Shown here: positions 1-7,317 of the stretch, in pieces
Layout: each line of letters starts with the position of its first letter
Numbering within the stretch: position 1 is the stretch's first letter
Origin: Candidatus Melainabacteria bacterium
GTDB lineage: Bacteria > Cyanobacteriota > Vampirovibrionia > Vampirovibrionales > JAJTHC01
Direction: 5' to 3'
Length of the DNA stretch: 12,480 bases
Assembly (NCBI GenBank): GCA_026389055.1
Contig: JAPLIO010000076.1
Span: 1-12,480, forward strand
Notes under the pieces: generated by a model
What the model saw: the letters and a program-made list of their open reading frames with translations, nothing else
Database searches by the model: none
Told to the model about the DNA's origin: nothing
Translations under genes and position numbers: made by a program

Positions 1-345
1 GTGAACAACATCACACTGGTTTAACTGTTGGGTAATAGATGGATAGCCAATGCGTTTTAACGTTAGTTTAGTTTCTCTAATACTGTTGTATACCTTGTTA
101 GCCATGTTATTTTTAAACTTACGTTTGGGCTCATATTTAAAATCTCGTTGTTTTAATTTCACCAGCTGAACGTTTAATGTAGTTAGTTGTTGCAGTATTT
201 GAGAGGGTAACGATTCTAACGAACGATAGAATACCGTAATTTCATGGGCGTTATCGATTGTTTTGATACCTTGTGCTAAGAAATAGAGATATTTCCAACC
301 ACCTGTGGAAGAGGCTTGGTTAATAATCGCTATTTTCATCATCAT
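1..345 (-). CDS. Glycosyltransferase, N-terminal part (cut by window edge)
   Basis: The reading frame starts at 345 on the minus strand and stays open for 115 codons to the window edge, so only the N-terminus is visible. It begins MMMKIAIINQASSTGGWKYL, a first beta strand followed by a Gly-Gly loop (G15-G16) and a helix. This is the usual opening of GT-B fold (GT4-like) glycosyltransferases, where this loop lies in the N-terminal acceptor-binding domain. The visible part ends with CDVVH, a common strand before the next acceptor-side loop. An AAAGGA Shine-Dalgarno lies 9 nt before the first of three tandem ATGs; the third ATG (MKIAIINQ) is an alternative start. The gene is divergent from the perosamine-synthase-like operon and probably belongs to the same polysaccharide locus. 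The sugar donor and acceptor cannot be told because the donor-binding C-terminal half is outside the window. Confidence 0.6.
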   Translation of the reverse strand, partial: MMMKIAIINQASSTGGWKYLYFLAQGIKTIDNAHEITVFYRSLESLPSQILQQLTTLNVQLVKLKQRDFKYEPKRKFKNNMANKVYNSIRETKLTLKRIGYPSITQQLNQCDVVH

Positions 346-465
346 GGTTGTATATCCTTTGTTAGTGCAAAATTGTTTTAGTATATAGCATCTAGGTGTC
401 TTTATGGTAAGATGATTTTTATATTATTGTACCGCAAACTTAGCAGAAAAGGATTGCTCTTTAAA
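346..465. promoter_or_regulatory. Divergent intergenic region with a candidate minus-strand promoter
   Basis: This AT-rich spacer separates two divergent polysaccharide genes and should carry both promoters. On the minus strand TATACT (380-385) is a good -10 hexamer, with TTACCA (405-410) as a possible -35, but the 19-nt spacing is long. On the plus strand I see only weak matches (TTAGTG at 362, TATAGC at 384, 16-nt spacing). These are inferences from sigma-70-like consensus only. Confidence 0.3.
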
Positions 466-1563
466 ATGTACAAATACCCTGTTTACCAACCAACGCTTGC
501 AGGTAACGAAAAAAACTATGTGAATGAATGTCTTGACTCTACGTGGATTTCATCCAAAGGGAAGTTTGTCAACGAATTTGAAAAAAGTTTTGCTACCTTT
601 ATTGGGGCAGATTATGCTACAGGCGTTTGCAACGGCACGGTAGCTATTCACCTAGCATTAGTTGCGTTAGGCTTGGGTGAAGGTGATGAAGTGATTGTGC
701 CTACTTTCACCTATATTGCCTCAGTTAACCCTATTTTGCAGGTAGGGGCAATCCCTGTTTTTGTCGATAGCTTGGCGGATACATGGCAAATGAGTCCTGA
801 AGATATTCGTAAAAAAATCACCCCTAAAACCAAAGCCCTTATGGTAGTGCATTTGTATGGGCATCCTTGTGAAATGGCTGAAATTATGACCATTGCCAAG
901 GAACACAACCTATTTGTTATTGAAGATTGTGCCGAAGCCATTGGTACCACTTACAAAGGACAACACGTTGGTACGTTTGGCGATATTGCCACCTTCTCAT
1001 TCTTTGGGAATAAAACCATTACCTGTGGCGAAGGCGGTATGGTAACCACCAACGACGCTACATTGTATGACCGCTTAGCTCACTTTAAAGGGCAAGGCTT
1101 GGCTAAATATCGGGAATACTGGCATGATACCATTGGCTTTAACTACCGCATGACCAACATTCAAGCAGCCATTGGCTTAGCTCAATTGGAACAAGTGCAT
1201 ACGTTTTTGGCTCAAAAGAAACAAATTGCCCAATGGTATCAAGAAGGCTTAAAGGGCTTACCCATTGCTTGCCATTGTGGCGTGGGCGATGGGGCTAACC
1301 ATTCCTACTGGATGTGTTCTGTGCTGGTGGAAAAAGCCCCTGTGCGGGATGAGCTTCGGGCGTTTTTAAAGGCAGAAGGGATTGAAACCCGCCCCACGTT
1401 TTACCCTGTACATACCATGCCAGTTTACGCCAATAAGTTTATTAAACACCCTGTGGCTGAAGACATCGCTAACAGAGGTATCAATCTGCCCAGCTACCCC
1501 CTATTAACCCAAGAAAACGTGCAGGATATTTGCCAAACGATTGCGAAATTCTATGGAAAATAG
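466..1563 (+). CDS. per: DegT/DnrJ/EryC1 aminotransferase, perosamine-synthase-like
   Basis: This is a PLP-dependent sugar-nucleotide aminotransferase of 365 aa. It most likely converts GDP-4-keto-6-deoxymannose plus glutamate to GDP-perosamine in the cytoplasm. The fold-type I landmarks are present: SNGT-like loop (CNGTVAIHLA), VPTFTYIASVN, Asp154 in IEDCAEAIG, which should pair with the PLP nitrogen, and Lys183 in FFGNKTITCGEGG, the Schiff-base lysine. The opening YQPTLAGNE, the TWISSKG segment, NYRMTN and the C-terminal RGINLPSYP resemble remembered Vibrio cholerae RfbE/Per sequences. I chose the ATG at 466 because family members begin just before this YQP motif; AAAGGA lies 12 nt upstream. 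An in-frame ATG at 412 would add 18 residues that do not look like the family. gmd, which makes its expected substrate, lies 3.2 kb downstream. The gene overlaps or nearly touches the next one, so they are probably cotranscribed. A different 4-keto-6-deoxyhexose substrate is possible. Confidence 0.87.
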   Translation: MYKYPVYQPTLAGNEKNYVNECLDSTWISSKGKFVNEFEKSFATFIGADYATGVCNGTVAIHLALVALGLGEGDEVIVPTFTYIASVNPILQVGAIPVFVDSLADTWQMSPEDIRKKITPKTKALMVVHLYGHPCEMAEIMTIAKEHNLFVIEDCAEAIGTTYKGQHVGTFGDIATFSFFGNKTITCGEGGMVTTNDATLYDRLAHFKGQGLAKYREYWHDTIGFNYRMTNIQAAIGLAQLEQVHTFLAQKKQIAQWYQEGLKGLPIACHCGVGDGANHSYWMCSVLVEKAPVRDELRAFLKAEGIETRPTFYPVHTMPVYANKFIKHPVAEDIANRGINLPSYPLLTQENVQDICQTIAKFYGK

Positions 1564-1567
1564 CCTC

Positions 1568-2659
1568 ATGTCATCACCCGTAGAATCAGAGATTAAAACT
1601 AGTCATAATCGCATTTGGTTCTTACAAATGCTGAGAGGCATTGCCTGTTTAGTGGTTTTTTTATTTCATGTCATGGTCATGTTTTGGGTAGCAAATGATG
1701 TAGTTCAAGTCTTGTGTTATACGCCTGCCGTAAATGGTTGCCCTGCTTTTATTACTGTACTAGAACAAGGATTAAAGACCATTAAATTAAATCTAGGGGC
1801 TTTTGGAGTGGGTCTGTTTTTTTTGATTAGCGGATTTGTCATCCCTATTTCACTTGAGAAGCAGGGTACACGTACTTTTTTAATCCAACGTTTTTTTAGA
1901 ATCTATCCAACTTACTGGGTTGGGTTATCTATAACCATACTATTATTAGTGGCTAGTGCCACTTTTAATCATAAGCCTTTGTTATTTTCAATGAAAGATG
2001 TGTTGCTGAATGCCACACTCTCTTTACGAGATTGGTTTGTATCACCTCGGTTAGATGGTATTAACTGGACGTTGGAAATAGAAATTGCGTTTTATGTCTT
2101 AATGGCAATATTTTCAAGGTTTTTTACAACCCAAAAATTTAAGCACTTAGCTTGGTTACCGCCATTTTTTTTAGGGCTTTCCTTGCTAAGTCATAGCGAA
2201 TATGTGGGCTTAGTACTCTGCTTTATCAATTTCATGTTAATCGGTACTGGTTTTTTAAACCTCTATAAAAAGCAATTTACCTTCATGTGGTTTATGCTTT
2301 ATTTAACTTTAACACTGGGGTGCTTTGCGGCTACTTTTTTATTAGATCCACAATTAAGCACAAATATGGGACTAATAGGTAGCTATCTATACGCATTAGG
2401 CAGTTTTAGCCTTTTTTATGCCTTCCGTAATCATATTATGTATAACCCTATTTTGGATTTTATTTCGACGATTAGCTACCCTCTTTACATTGTGCATGGG
2501 TTTAATTCTTACGTTATTATGTCATTTTTATATCAAGTAATACCTAATTACTGGGTTTGTACGGGTGCTGGGCTTTTTTTCTCATTGAGTGCAGCGATTT
2601 TGTTACACTACTTGGCAGAAAAACCCTCACTAAAGCTAGGGAAACGAATTCATGGCTAG
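1568..2659 (+). CDS. Membrane acyltransferase family 3 (OafA-like)
   Basis: This is an integral inner-membrane acyltransferase of about 363 aa with roughly ten hydrophobic segments. The family transfers acetyl or other acyl groups to sugars of O-antigen, capsule and similar polymers. The hallmark RX10H is present near the N-terminus: Arg23 in MLRGIA and His34 in FLFHV, numbering from the ATG at 1568. It is followed by GLFFLISGFVIPIS, an RFFRIYPTYW segment with Arg108 and Arg111, and WTLEIEIAFYVLM, all typical of acyltransferase_3. The start is uncertain. The ATG at 1568 has GGA 10 nt upstream; the ATG at 1553 overlaps the upstream stop but lacks a clear ribosome site; a TTG at 1541 is also in frame. 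All choices place it within a few bases of the aminotransferase stop, which suggests translational coupling. It would O-acylate the glycan made by this locus; the acyl donor and target position are unknown. Confidence 0.85.
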   Translation: MSSPVESEIKTSHNRIWFLQMLRGIACLVVFLFHVMVMFWVANDVVQVLCYTPAVNGCPAFITVLEQGLKTIKLNLGAFGVGLFFLISGFVIPISLEKQGTRTFLIQRFFRIYPTYWVGLSITILLLVASATFNHKPLLFSMKDVLLNATLSLRDWFVSPRLDGINWTLEIEIAFYVLMAIFSRFFTTQKFKHLAWLPPFFLGLSLLSHSEYVGLVLCFINFMLIGTGFLNLYKKQFTFMWFMLYLTLTLGCFAATFLLDPQLSTNMGLIGSYLYALGSFSLFYAFRNHIMYNPILDFISTISYPLYIVHGFNSYVIMSFLYQVIPNYWVCTGAGLFFSLSAAILLHYLAEKPSLKLGKRIHG

Positions 2660-3254
2660 TCAACAATCATCATTGGTGTTATTAGGGTGTGGTGGACACG
2701 CCCGAAGCGTGGCGGATGTTGCATTATTTAATGACCCTAATTTAACGTTAGTTTTCGTGGACGAAAATGCCAGAGACGGCGAAACCATTTGGGGCTTCCC
2801 TGTTGTTAAAGCCTTGCCTCAAGGGTTAAATGCTGTGCATTTTTCGGTTGGTTCTAATTTGGGCAGAAAAACCCTAGCAGAAACCTATACCCCGCAAAGT
2901 ATTCTCTCGAAAAAAGCTCATTTAGGCAAAAATGTAGTAATGGGGGCAGGGTGTTTTGTTGCTCATCAAGCTTACATAGGTCCCGATGTACAGGTGGGTG
3001 ATGCGACAATTCTTAACACCGCTTGTGTAGTAGAACACGAAGTAACTATTGGCAATTTTTGCCATATTGCCCCTAATGCAACCATTTGCGGACGTGTAAC
3101 CATTGGCGATTCCGTTTGGGTAGGCGTGGGAGCCATTATCAAAGAAGGTCTGACCATTGCAGATAATGTTACGATTGGAGCCGGGGCAGTCGTGGTGCAA
3201 AACATCATAAAATCAGGGGTCTATGTTGGTATTCCTGCTAAAAGGCTTTCGTAA
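2652..3254 (+). CDS. PglD/NeuD-type sugar N-acyltransferase, candidate GDP-perosamine N-acetyltransferase
   Basis: This is a 200-aa sugar O/N-acyltransferase. Residues 1 to about 75 form the PglD_N Rossmann-like domain, with LVLLGCGGHARSVAD as the nucleotide-sugar loop. Residues 80-200 are left-handed beta-helix hexapeptide repeats (VQVGDA, VTIGNF, VTIGDS, VTIGAG). His129 in VVEHE matches the catalytic base of PglD, and His138, nine residues later, matches the acetyl-CoA-contacting histidine, from remembered PglD spacing. Enzymes of this family acetylate 4-amino-6-deoxy sugars. Beside a perosamine-synthase-like gene the likely reaction is GDP-perosamine plus acetyl-CoA to GDP-N-acetylperosamine, as described for Caulobacter PerB. 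The ATG lies inside the end of the membrane acyltransferase gene (8-nt overlap), with AGGGA 9 nt upstream, so the two are coupled. Its 3' end overlaps the convergent glycosyltransferase gene by 34 nt. The exact substrate is inferred from context. Confidence 0.85.
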   Translation: MASQQSSLVLLGCGGHARSVADVALFNDPNLTLVFVDENARDGETIWGFPVVKALPQGLNAVHFSVGSNLGRKTLAETYTPQSILSKKAHLGKNVVMGAGCFVAHQAYIGPDVQVGDATILNTACVVEHEVTIGNFCHIAPNATICGRVTIGDSVWVGVGAIIKEGLTIADNVTIGAGAVVVQNIIKSGVYVGIPAKRLS

Positions 3255-4561
3255 GCCTGCCGATAAACGGCGAGTGTTTCTTGGGCGGATTGTTCCCAGC
3301 TGAACTTTTTGGCTTGCTCAAACCCTTTTTCAATCATCTGCTGGCGAAGTTCAGGGCTGTTAAGCAAGGTAATCATCTGTTGTTGAAACTGGGCATCATC
3401 GGTCGGGCTGGCGTAGATTGCTGCATCGCCCCCAACTTCAGGCAAACTAGCCGTATTGGCACTTAAAACAGGCGTACCACACTGCATGGCTTCCAATACA
3501 GGCAAGCCAAAGCCTTCGTACAAAGAAGGCAAAACAAAAGCCGTCGCTCCACTATAAAGGGCGGGTAAATCCTCGTCTGCCACATAGCCTGTTACAATAA
3601 CCCGATGACTATACTGTGGGCATTGCAACAATAAAGTCTCCATCTCAGCGGTAAATTTTCGTTTCCCCCCACACAGTACTAATACCACATCATCCGTAAT
3701 GGATTTTTTCACGCAGAGGTCTAAAAAATTACGAATAAGGAAAGGCATATTTTTATGGGGTAAATGCGTACAAACCGAAAGCATATAATAGGCATTGTTG
3801 GGAATATTACAGCGTTGTTTAACTGCTGCTAAGGAAAGGGCATCCGTAACGCAGCTAAATTTATTAGGTTCTGCTGCCAAATGGGTAACCACTAAATTAG
3901 CCGCAGTTAACTGGGGGTTAAAGTTTAATAAATCATGCTTTGCGGAATGGGAAATACAGCAGACAAAGTCATCGGCTTGAATTAAACGCAACCTACCTGC
4001 AAATTTTTGAGACTCTTTCGGGTTATCTTCTGCCCTAGCCTTACATAAAATGGGCGTTAAATCATAACAAGTGGTTACTCTCGCCAACCCAGCTTGTGGG
4101 GGAAATTTATCTAAATCTCTGGTAAAAGGGATATGAACAACTGTATTGGGTGCAATCAGTGGCTTCCAGAATTTTTTTGCTTGTTTAAAAAACGGTCTGA
4201 TGATAGCAAACAAGACCGATTCTTTCAAATGGGGTTGGCGTTTAATTTTCTTGTTCTTTTTAGCTTCACTGAGATTGAGTGCTATTTGTTGCCACACATT
4301 CAGTTTACTACCTTCTAAAAAAGGATAACGGCTAGGGGGTAATTGAAGCCGTTCTAATAACATTTCCCAAGCCAATTTGCTACCATGCAATTGTTCTAAA
4401 TCACTGGAGAAAGTCGCTAATTCAAAGTCTTCAACTTGGCTACTTTCTTTTAGTTTAATTAAGTTAGTGGCTAACGCTTCAATCGCTTTGTAAATGCCCG
4501 TTTGATTTTGAGGCGAAAGTACTTCTGAACCCAAAATGCTAATATCTAATGCTACTTTCAT
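3221..4561 (-). CDS. GT4-family glycosyltransferase
   Basis: This is a cytoplasmic GT-B glycosyltransferase of about 446 aa that should add a sugar from a nucleotide donor to the growing polysaccharide. The N-terminal half begins MKVALDISILGSE and continues to a QTGIYKAIEAL helix, the acceptor domain. The C-terminal donor domain has MLSVCTHLPHKN, LVLCGGKRK, VIVTGYVADEDLPALYSGA and the EX7E motif YEGFGLPVLE (Glu349 and Glu357), followed by GTPVLSANTASLPEVGGDAA. These are hallmarks of GT4 retaining mannosyl/perosaminyl-type transferases. The ATG at 4561 gives the family-like start; an in-frame TTG at 4582 would add seven residues. A strong -10 (TATAAT) lies about 47 bp upstream. The gene runs against the acyltransferase operon and overlaps its last gene by 34 nt at the 3' end. 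With gmd and the perosamine-synthase-like gene nearby, a GDP-mannose or GDP-perosamine donor is a reasonable guess, not a proven one. Confidence 0.86.
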   Translation of the reverse strand: MKVALDISILGSEVLSPQNQTGIYKAIEALATNLIKLKESSQVEDFELATFSSDLEQLHGSKLAWEMLLERLQLPPSRYPFLEGSKLNVWQQIALNLSEAKKNKKIKRQPHLKESVLFAIIRPFFKQAKKFWKPLIAPNTVVHIPFTRDLDKFPPQAGLARVTTCYDLTPILCKARAEDNPKESQKFAGRLRLIQADDFVCCISHSAKHDLLNFNPQLTAANLVVTHLAAEPNKFSCVTDALSLAAVKQRCNIPNNAYYMLSVCTHLPHKNMPFLIRNFLDLCVKKSITDDVVLVLCGGKRKFTAEMETLLLQCPQYSHRVIVTGYVADEDLPALYSGATAFVLPSLYEGFGLPVLEAMQCGTPVLSANTASLPEVGGDAAIYASPTDDAQFQQQMITLLNSPELRQQMIEKGFEQAKKFSWEQSAQETLAVYRQAYESLLAGIPT

Positions 4562-4607
4562 GGACTGATTAACTCTTTTCAATCGGGGAATTACTTAAAC
4601 ACAAAAG

Positions 4608-4636
4608 ATTATACCCTTTCTATCCTAAACGAAAAA
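4608..4636 (-). promoter_or_regulatory. Candidate sigma-70-type promoter of the GT4 gene
   Basis: On the minus strand a perfect TATAAT (4608-4613) lies 17 nt after TTTTTC (4631-4636), a poor -35. Transcription would start near 4601, about 40 nt before the ATG at 4561. The rest of the 4583-4780 spacer should hold the divergent gmd promoter, but I see no good hexamer pair there. The only notable item is a direct repeat TTAAGC-CTT-TTAAGC at 4741-4755 just before the gmd ribosome site. Confidence 0.45.
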
Positions 4637-4780
4637 CAATCATTTCTCAACCGTCTTTATCCTAACAAAACAGACTCAAAGGCTATTGCTTGTGGCATTT
4701 TTATGCTACCCTATTTAACATAGTTTTATTAACTTGACGGTTAAGCCTTTTAAGCATCAGGAAAGTGAGAAGTCTTCATC

Positions 4781-5803
4781 ATGGCTAAAAAAGCAATTAT
4801 TACAGGTATTACTGGGCAAGATGGTTCTTACTTGGCTGAACTATTGCTTGAAAAAGGGTACGAAGTGCATGGCGTTGTTCGCCGTAATAGCACTTCTAGC
4901 CTAGAACGCATTCAGCATTTGGTTGATAATACAACCGTTTACGGCAAACGGCTCTTCCTTCATTTTGGCGATTTAGCCGATACCAGTGCCTGTATCAGCT
5001 TGGTTGATCAAGTTCGCCCTGTTGAAATTTACAACTTGGCTGCACAAAGCCACGTTCGGGTTAGTTTTGATGCACCAGAATCTACTGGCGATGTTACTGG
5101 ATTGGGTTGCCTGCGGTGGCTAGAAGCAATCCGCCAAGTGGATAAATCTATCCGTTTTTACCAAGCTTCCACCAGCGAATTATTTGGCAAGGTACAAGAA
5201 GTACCTCAAAAAGAAACAACCCCCTTCTACCCTCGGTCTCCGTATGGGGTAGCCAAACTATATGCCCACTGGATGACTATTAACTACCGTGAAAGCTACG
5301 AAATTTATGCTTGTAGTGGCATTTTGTTCAATCATGAATCGCCACGGCGGGGGGAAGATTTTGTTACGCGTAAAATTACCAAAGCCGTTGCTAGAATTGT
5401 TGCTGGTAAACAAAAACGTTTGGTGCTAGGCAACTTGGATGCTAAACGGGATTGGGGACACGCCAAAGATTACGTTCATGCTATGTGGCTGATGCTTCAA
5501 CAAGCCACCCCTCAGGATTATGTTATTGCTACAGGCGAAACCTATTCTATTAAAACCTTTTTAACCGAAGCCTTTAGTGCTGTAGGCTTAAACTGGGAAG
5601 ATTTTGTTGATTTTGATAGCCAATTCCTTCGCCCTGCAGAAGTGGAGTTGTTGGTAGGAGACCCCACCAAAGCCATTGCGGAATTAGGCTGGCAACGGGA
5701 ATACGATTTCAAAGCCCTTGTAAAAGAAATGGTAGAAACCGATTGCCGTAACGAAGGCGTGGATTTAACCTCACTCAGTTCAAAAGTAGCCGTTCCTGTT
5801 TAA
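4781..5803 (+). CDS. gmd: GDP-mannose 4,6-dehydratase
   Basis: The enzyme converts GDP-D-mannose to GDP-4-keto-6-deoxy-D-mannose with internally recycled NADP(H), in the cytoplasm. It is 340 aa, close to the usual family length. It is an extended short-chain dehydrogenase: the nucleotide-binding loop ITGITGQDG (Gly9, Gly12, Gly15) is at the N-terminus, with VVRRNS following the second strand as in NADP-binding Gmd enzymes. The catalytic set is Thr131 and Glu133 in ASTSELFG, then Tyr155 and Lys159 in SPYGVAKLYAHW. The segments YNLAAQSHV, LFNHESPRRGEDFVTRKIT, LGNLDAKRDWGHAKDYV and DPTKAIAELGW are strongly conserved in Gmd. GAGAAG lies 8 nt before the ATG. The product is the substrate expected for the perosamine-synthase-like aminotransferase in this window; GDP-fucose or GDP-rhamnose branches would need other genes not seen here. 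It is followed by its own terminator, so it is probably monocistronic. Confidence 0.96.
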   Translation: MAKKAIITGITGQDGSYLAELLLEKGYEVHGVVRRNSTSSLERIQHLVDNTTVYGKRLFLHFGDLADTSACISLVDQVRPVEIYNLAAQSHVRVSFDAPESTGDVTGLGCLRWLEAIRQVDKSIRFYQASTSELFGKVQEVPQKETTPFYPRSPYGVAKLYAHWMTINYRESYEIYACSGILFNHESPRRGEDFVTRKITKAVARIVAGKQKRLVLGNLDAKRDWGHAKDYVHAMWLMLQQATPQDYVIATGETYSIKTFLTEAFSAVGLNWEDFVDFDSQFLRPAEVELLVGDPTKAIAELGWQREYDFKALVKEMVETDCRNEGVDLTSLSSKVAVPV

Positions 5804-5819
5804 CAATCGTTCGCTTATT

Positions 5820-5866
5820 CAGCCTTTTCTTGCTTTTTATTGTGGAAGCAAGGAAGGGCTGTTTTG
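5820..5866 (+). terminator. Rho-independent terminator after gmd
   Basis: Arms 5820-5835 and 5846-5861 form a 16-bp stem with two G-U pairs around a 10-nt loop, and TTTT follows at 5862-5865. It lies 17 nt after the gmd stop codon and separates gmd from the MotB-like gene. Confidence 0.8.
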
Positions 5867-6022
5867 TGCTGTTTACAATCCGTGTTTTTTCCTCTAGGTA
5901 AACGGAGTTTGAGACGTTGGTACCCAATGAAAGCGGAATCATTTGTAGAATGAAACATAAGTAGCCGTTTTATCAACGCTATACATCGTCAAACAGAGAG
6001 AGAAATAGGCAGTTAGCAAACC

Positions 6023-7222
6023 ATGATGGGGCGAAAGCATAAACATCCTGAACATGAAAACCTTGAACGGTGGCTGGTTTCGTATGCAGATTTTATTACG
6101 TTGTTATTTGCTACCTTTACCGCATTGTACGCTATTGCTACGGCTAAATTAAGCGACCCTAGTGAGTATTCTAAAAGCGTTTCTGAAGTGTTTAAACAAC
6201 AGGATACCCTACTAAAAGGCATTGCCTCCATTTTTGATGGGCATGGTTCGCCCGCTAAAGAAAACCCTGCCGTTAAAGAAACTGGTAGAGGCTCTGGGGT
6301 TATTGGTAGTTATGAAAGCCTAACCTTTAAGCCTGGGGAAGTAAAAGCCTTAGAATCGTTGGTGAATGAACTGCAAAGTGTGGTAGAAGACCTAAACAAA
6401 GAAATAGAGGTCATTAACGTGGAAACCTTTGCATCATCTGGTAAAAATGGCGACGATACAGGCGAAACCACTGGTGTGGCTAAAACGGCGTATGAATTGA
6501 GCAATGACGAGTCTGATTCGATGAAAAAAGCGGGGGGTGTTCCGTTAAAAGGCGTGGAAGTAACCTTACAGGAACGAGGTGTGAAAGTAACGTTGGATTC
6601 TAGATTGTTGTTTGATGCAGGTTCTGCCCAATTGAATACCCGTGGTGTAACATTTTTAGATGCGATTGCGACTCGTTTACGAAGTCATTTGCTCTATCAT
6701 TTGTTGCATATTGAAGGACATACAGATTCTCAACCGTTGCGTAATCACCCTGTTTACCCTTCTAATTGGGAACTTTCCTCGGCTCGGGCTTCCGTGGTAG
6801 TTCGGCATTTAATTAATGTACAACGCTTTTCGCCCAGAGAAATGGCGGCTGTTGGTTATGCGGATACTCGCCCTGTGGCGATTAATACCACCGCTGATGG
6901 GCGGGCTAAAAATCGGCGGATTGATATTATTTTATTCAGCAAGGCGGTGGGCGATGTGATTGACCCTTCTTTGCAAAAGGCGAAAAGCACCTTATTGTTG
7001 CCTTCTAGTATGAAGCCGAAGCTTCGAGTGGTACCACCAAAACCTGTGGTGCATGAACAGGCACCTACGTTGCGTAAACACCCAACAAAACCGCATCAGC
7101 CTATTAAATTGGTAGACCCTGTAAAGCCTGTAACGGAACATCCTTCAGGTTTTGTGCCTGTGAAGGAGGGCACCGTGGTGGAAATATCGTCGACAAATGA
7201 ATCGGATAACCAATCTCAATAA
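6023..7222 (+). CDS. motB: MotB-like flagellar stator protein with OmpA peptidoglycan-binding domain
   Basis: MotB, with MotA, forms the ion-driven stator of the flagellar motor in the inner membrane and anchors to peptidoglycan. This 399-aa protein has a short basic cytoplasmic start and ERWLVSYADFITLLFATFTALYAI at 15-38, a single membrane segment. Asp23 is in the position of the essential ion-carrying aspartate. A plug/linker region spans about 41-180. An OmpA/MotB domain spans about 186-304, with LLFDAGSAQL, IEGHTDSQP (EGHTD 231-235), SNWELSSARA and GRAKNRRIDI, which contact peptidoglycan. Residues 305-399 are an unusual extension rich in Pro, Lys and His-Pro (for example VVPPKPVV, KHPTKPHQP). 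The start is ATG 6023 or 6026; the ribosome site (AGGCAG) is weak. No motA is adjacent; the upstream neighbour is gmd with a terminator. A non-flagellar ExbD/TolR-like or OmpA-only role is less likely given the SYADFITLL motif. Confidence 0.88.
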   Translation: MMGRKHKHPEHENLERWLVSYADFITLLFATFTALYAIATAKLSDPSEYSKSVSEVFKQQDTLLKGIASIFDGHGSPAKENPAVKETGRGSGVIGSYESLTFKPGEVKALESLVNELQSVVEDLNKEIEVINVETFASSGKNGDDTGETTGVAKTAYELSNDESDSMKKAGGVPLKGVEVTLQERGVKVTLDSRLLFDAGSAQLNTRGVTFLDAIATRLRSHLLYHLLHIEGHTDSQPLRNHPVYPSNWELSSARASVVVRHLINVQRFSPREMAAVGYADTRPVAINTTADGRAKNRRIDIILFSKAVGDVIDPSLQKAKSTLLLPSSMKPKLRVVPPKPVVHEQAPTLRKHPTKPHQPIKLVDPVKPVTEHPSGFVPVKEGTVVEISSTNESDNQSQ

Positions 7223-7251
7223 TAGCTAGGCATTCTTCGTTCAAGCCCCAA

Positions 7252-7295
7252 AACGAGCAGACTCCCCACTGGAGAAAGTCCGCTCGTTGCTTTTT
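7252..7295 (+). terminator. Rho-independent terminator after the motB-like gene
   Basis: Arms 7252-7263 and 7277-7288 pair over 12 positions with one mismatch, leaving a 13-nt loop. GC then TTTTT follows, with further T-runs to 7317. It sits between two convergent genes; the minus-strand side has only a short T-run, so it mainly serves the plus strand. Confidence 0.75.
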
Positions 7296-7317
7296 AATCA
7301 ATTTTTCAGTTTTTTTA

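Noticed and set aside
412..465. Earlier ATG giving an 18-residue longer aminotransferase
   Set aside because: The extra residues do not fit the family, whose members begin just before the YQP motif, and there is a ribosome site before 466. The extension more likely belongs to the leader.
2922..3208. Minus-strand reading frames opposite the hexapeptide-repeat acyltransferase
   Set aside because: They are shadows of the repeated hexapeptide codons and have no independent start site or family features.
4741..4755. TTAAGC direct repeat before gmd as an operator
   Set aside because: Six-base repeats three bases apart in AT-rich DNA are easily due to chance. It is noted in the promoter entry only.
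5915..5945. TTGG...GC sequence resembling a sigma-54 promoter before the motB-like gene
   Set aside because: The GG to GC spacing is 12 rather than the required 10, so it does not fit. No sigma-28-type TAAA/GCCGATAA pair was found either.
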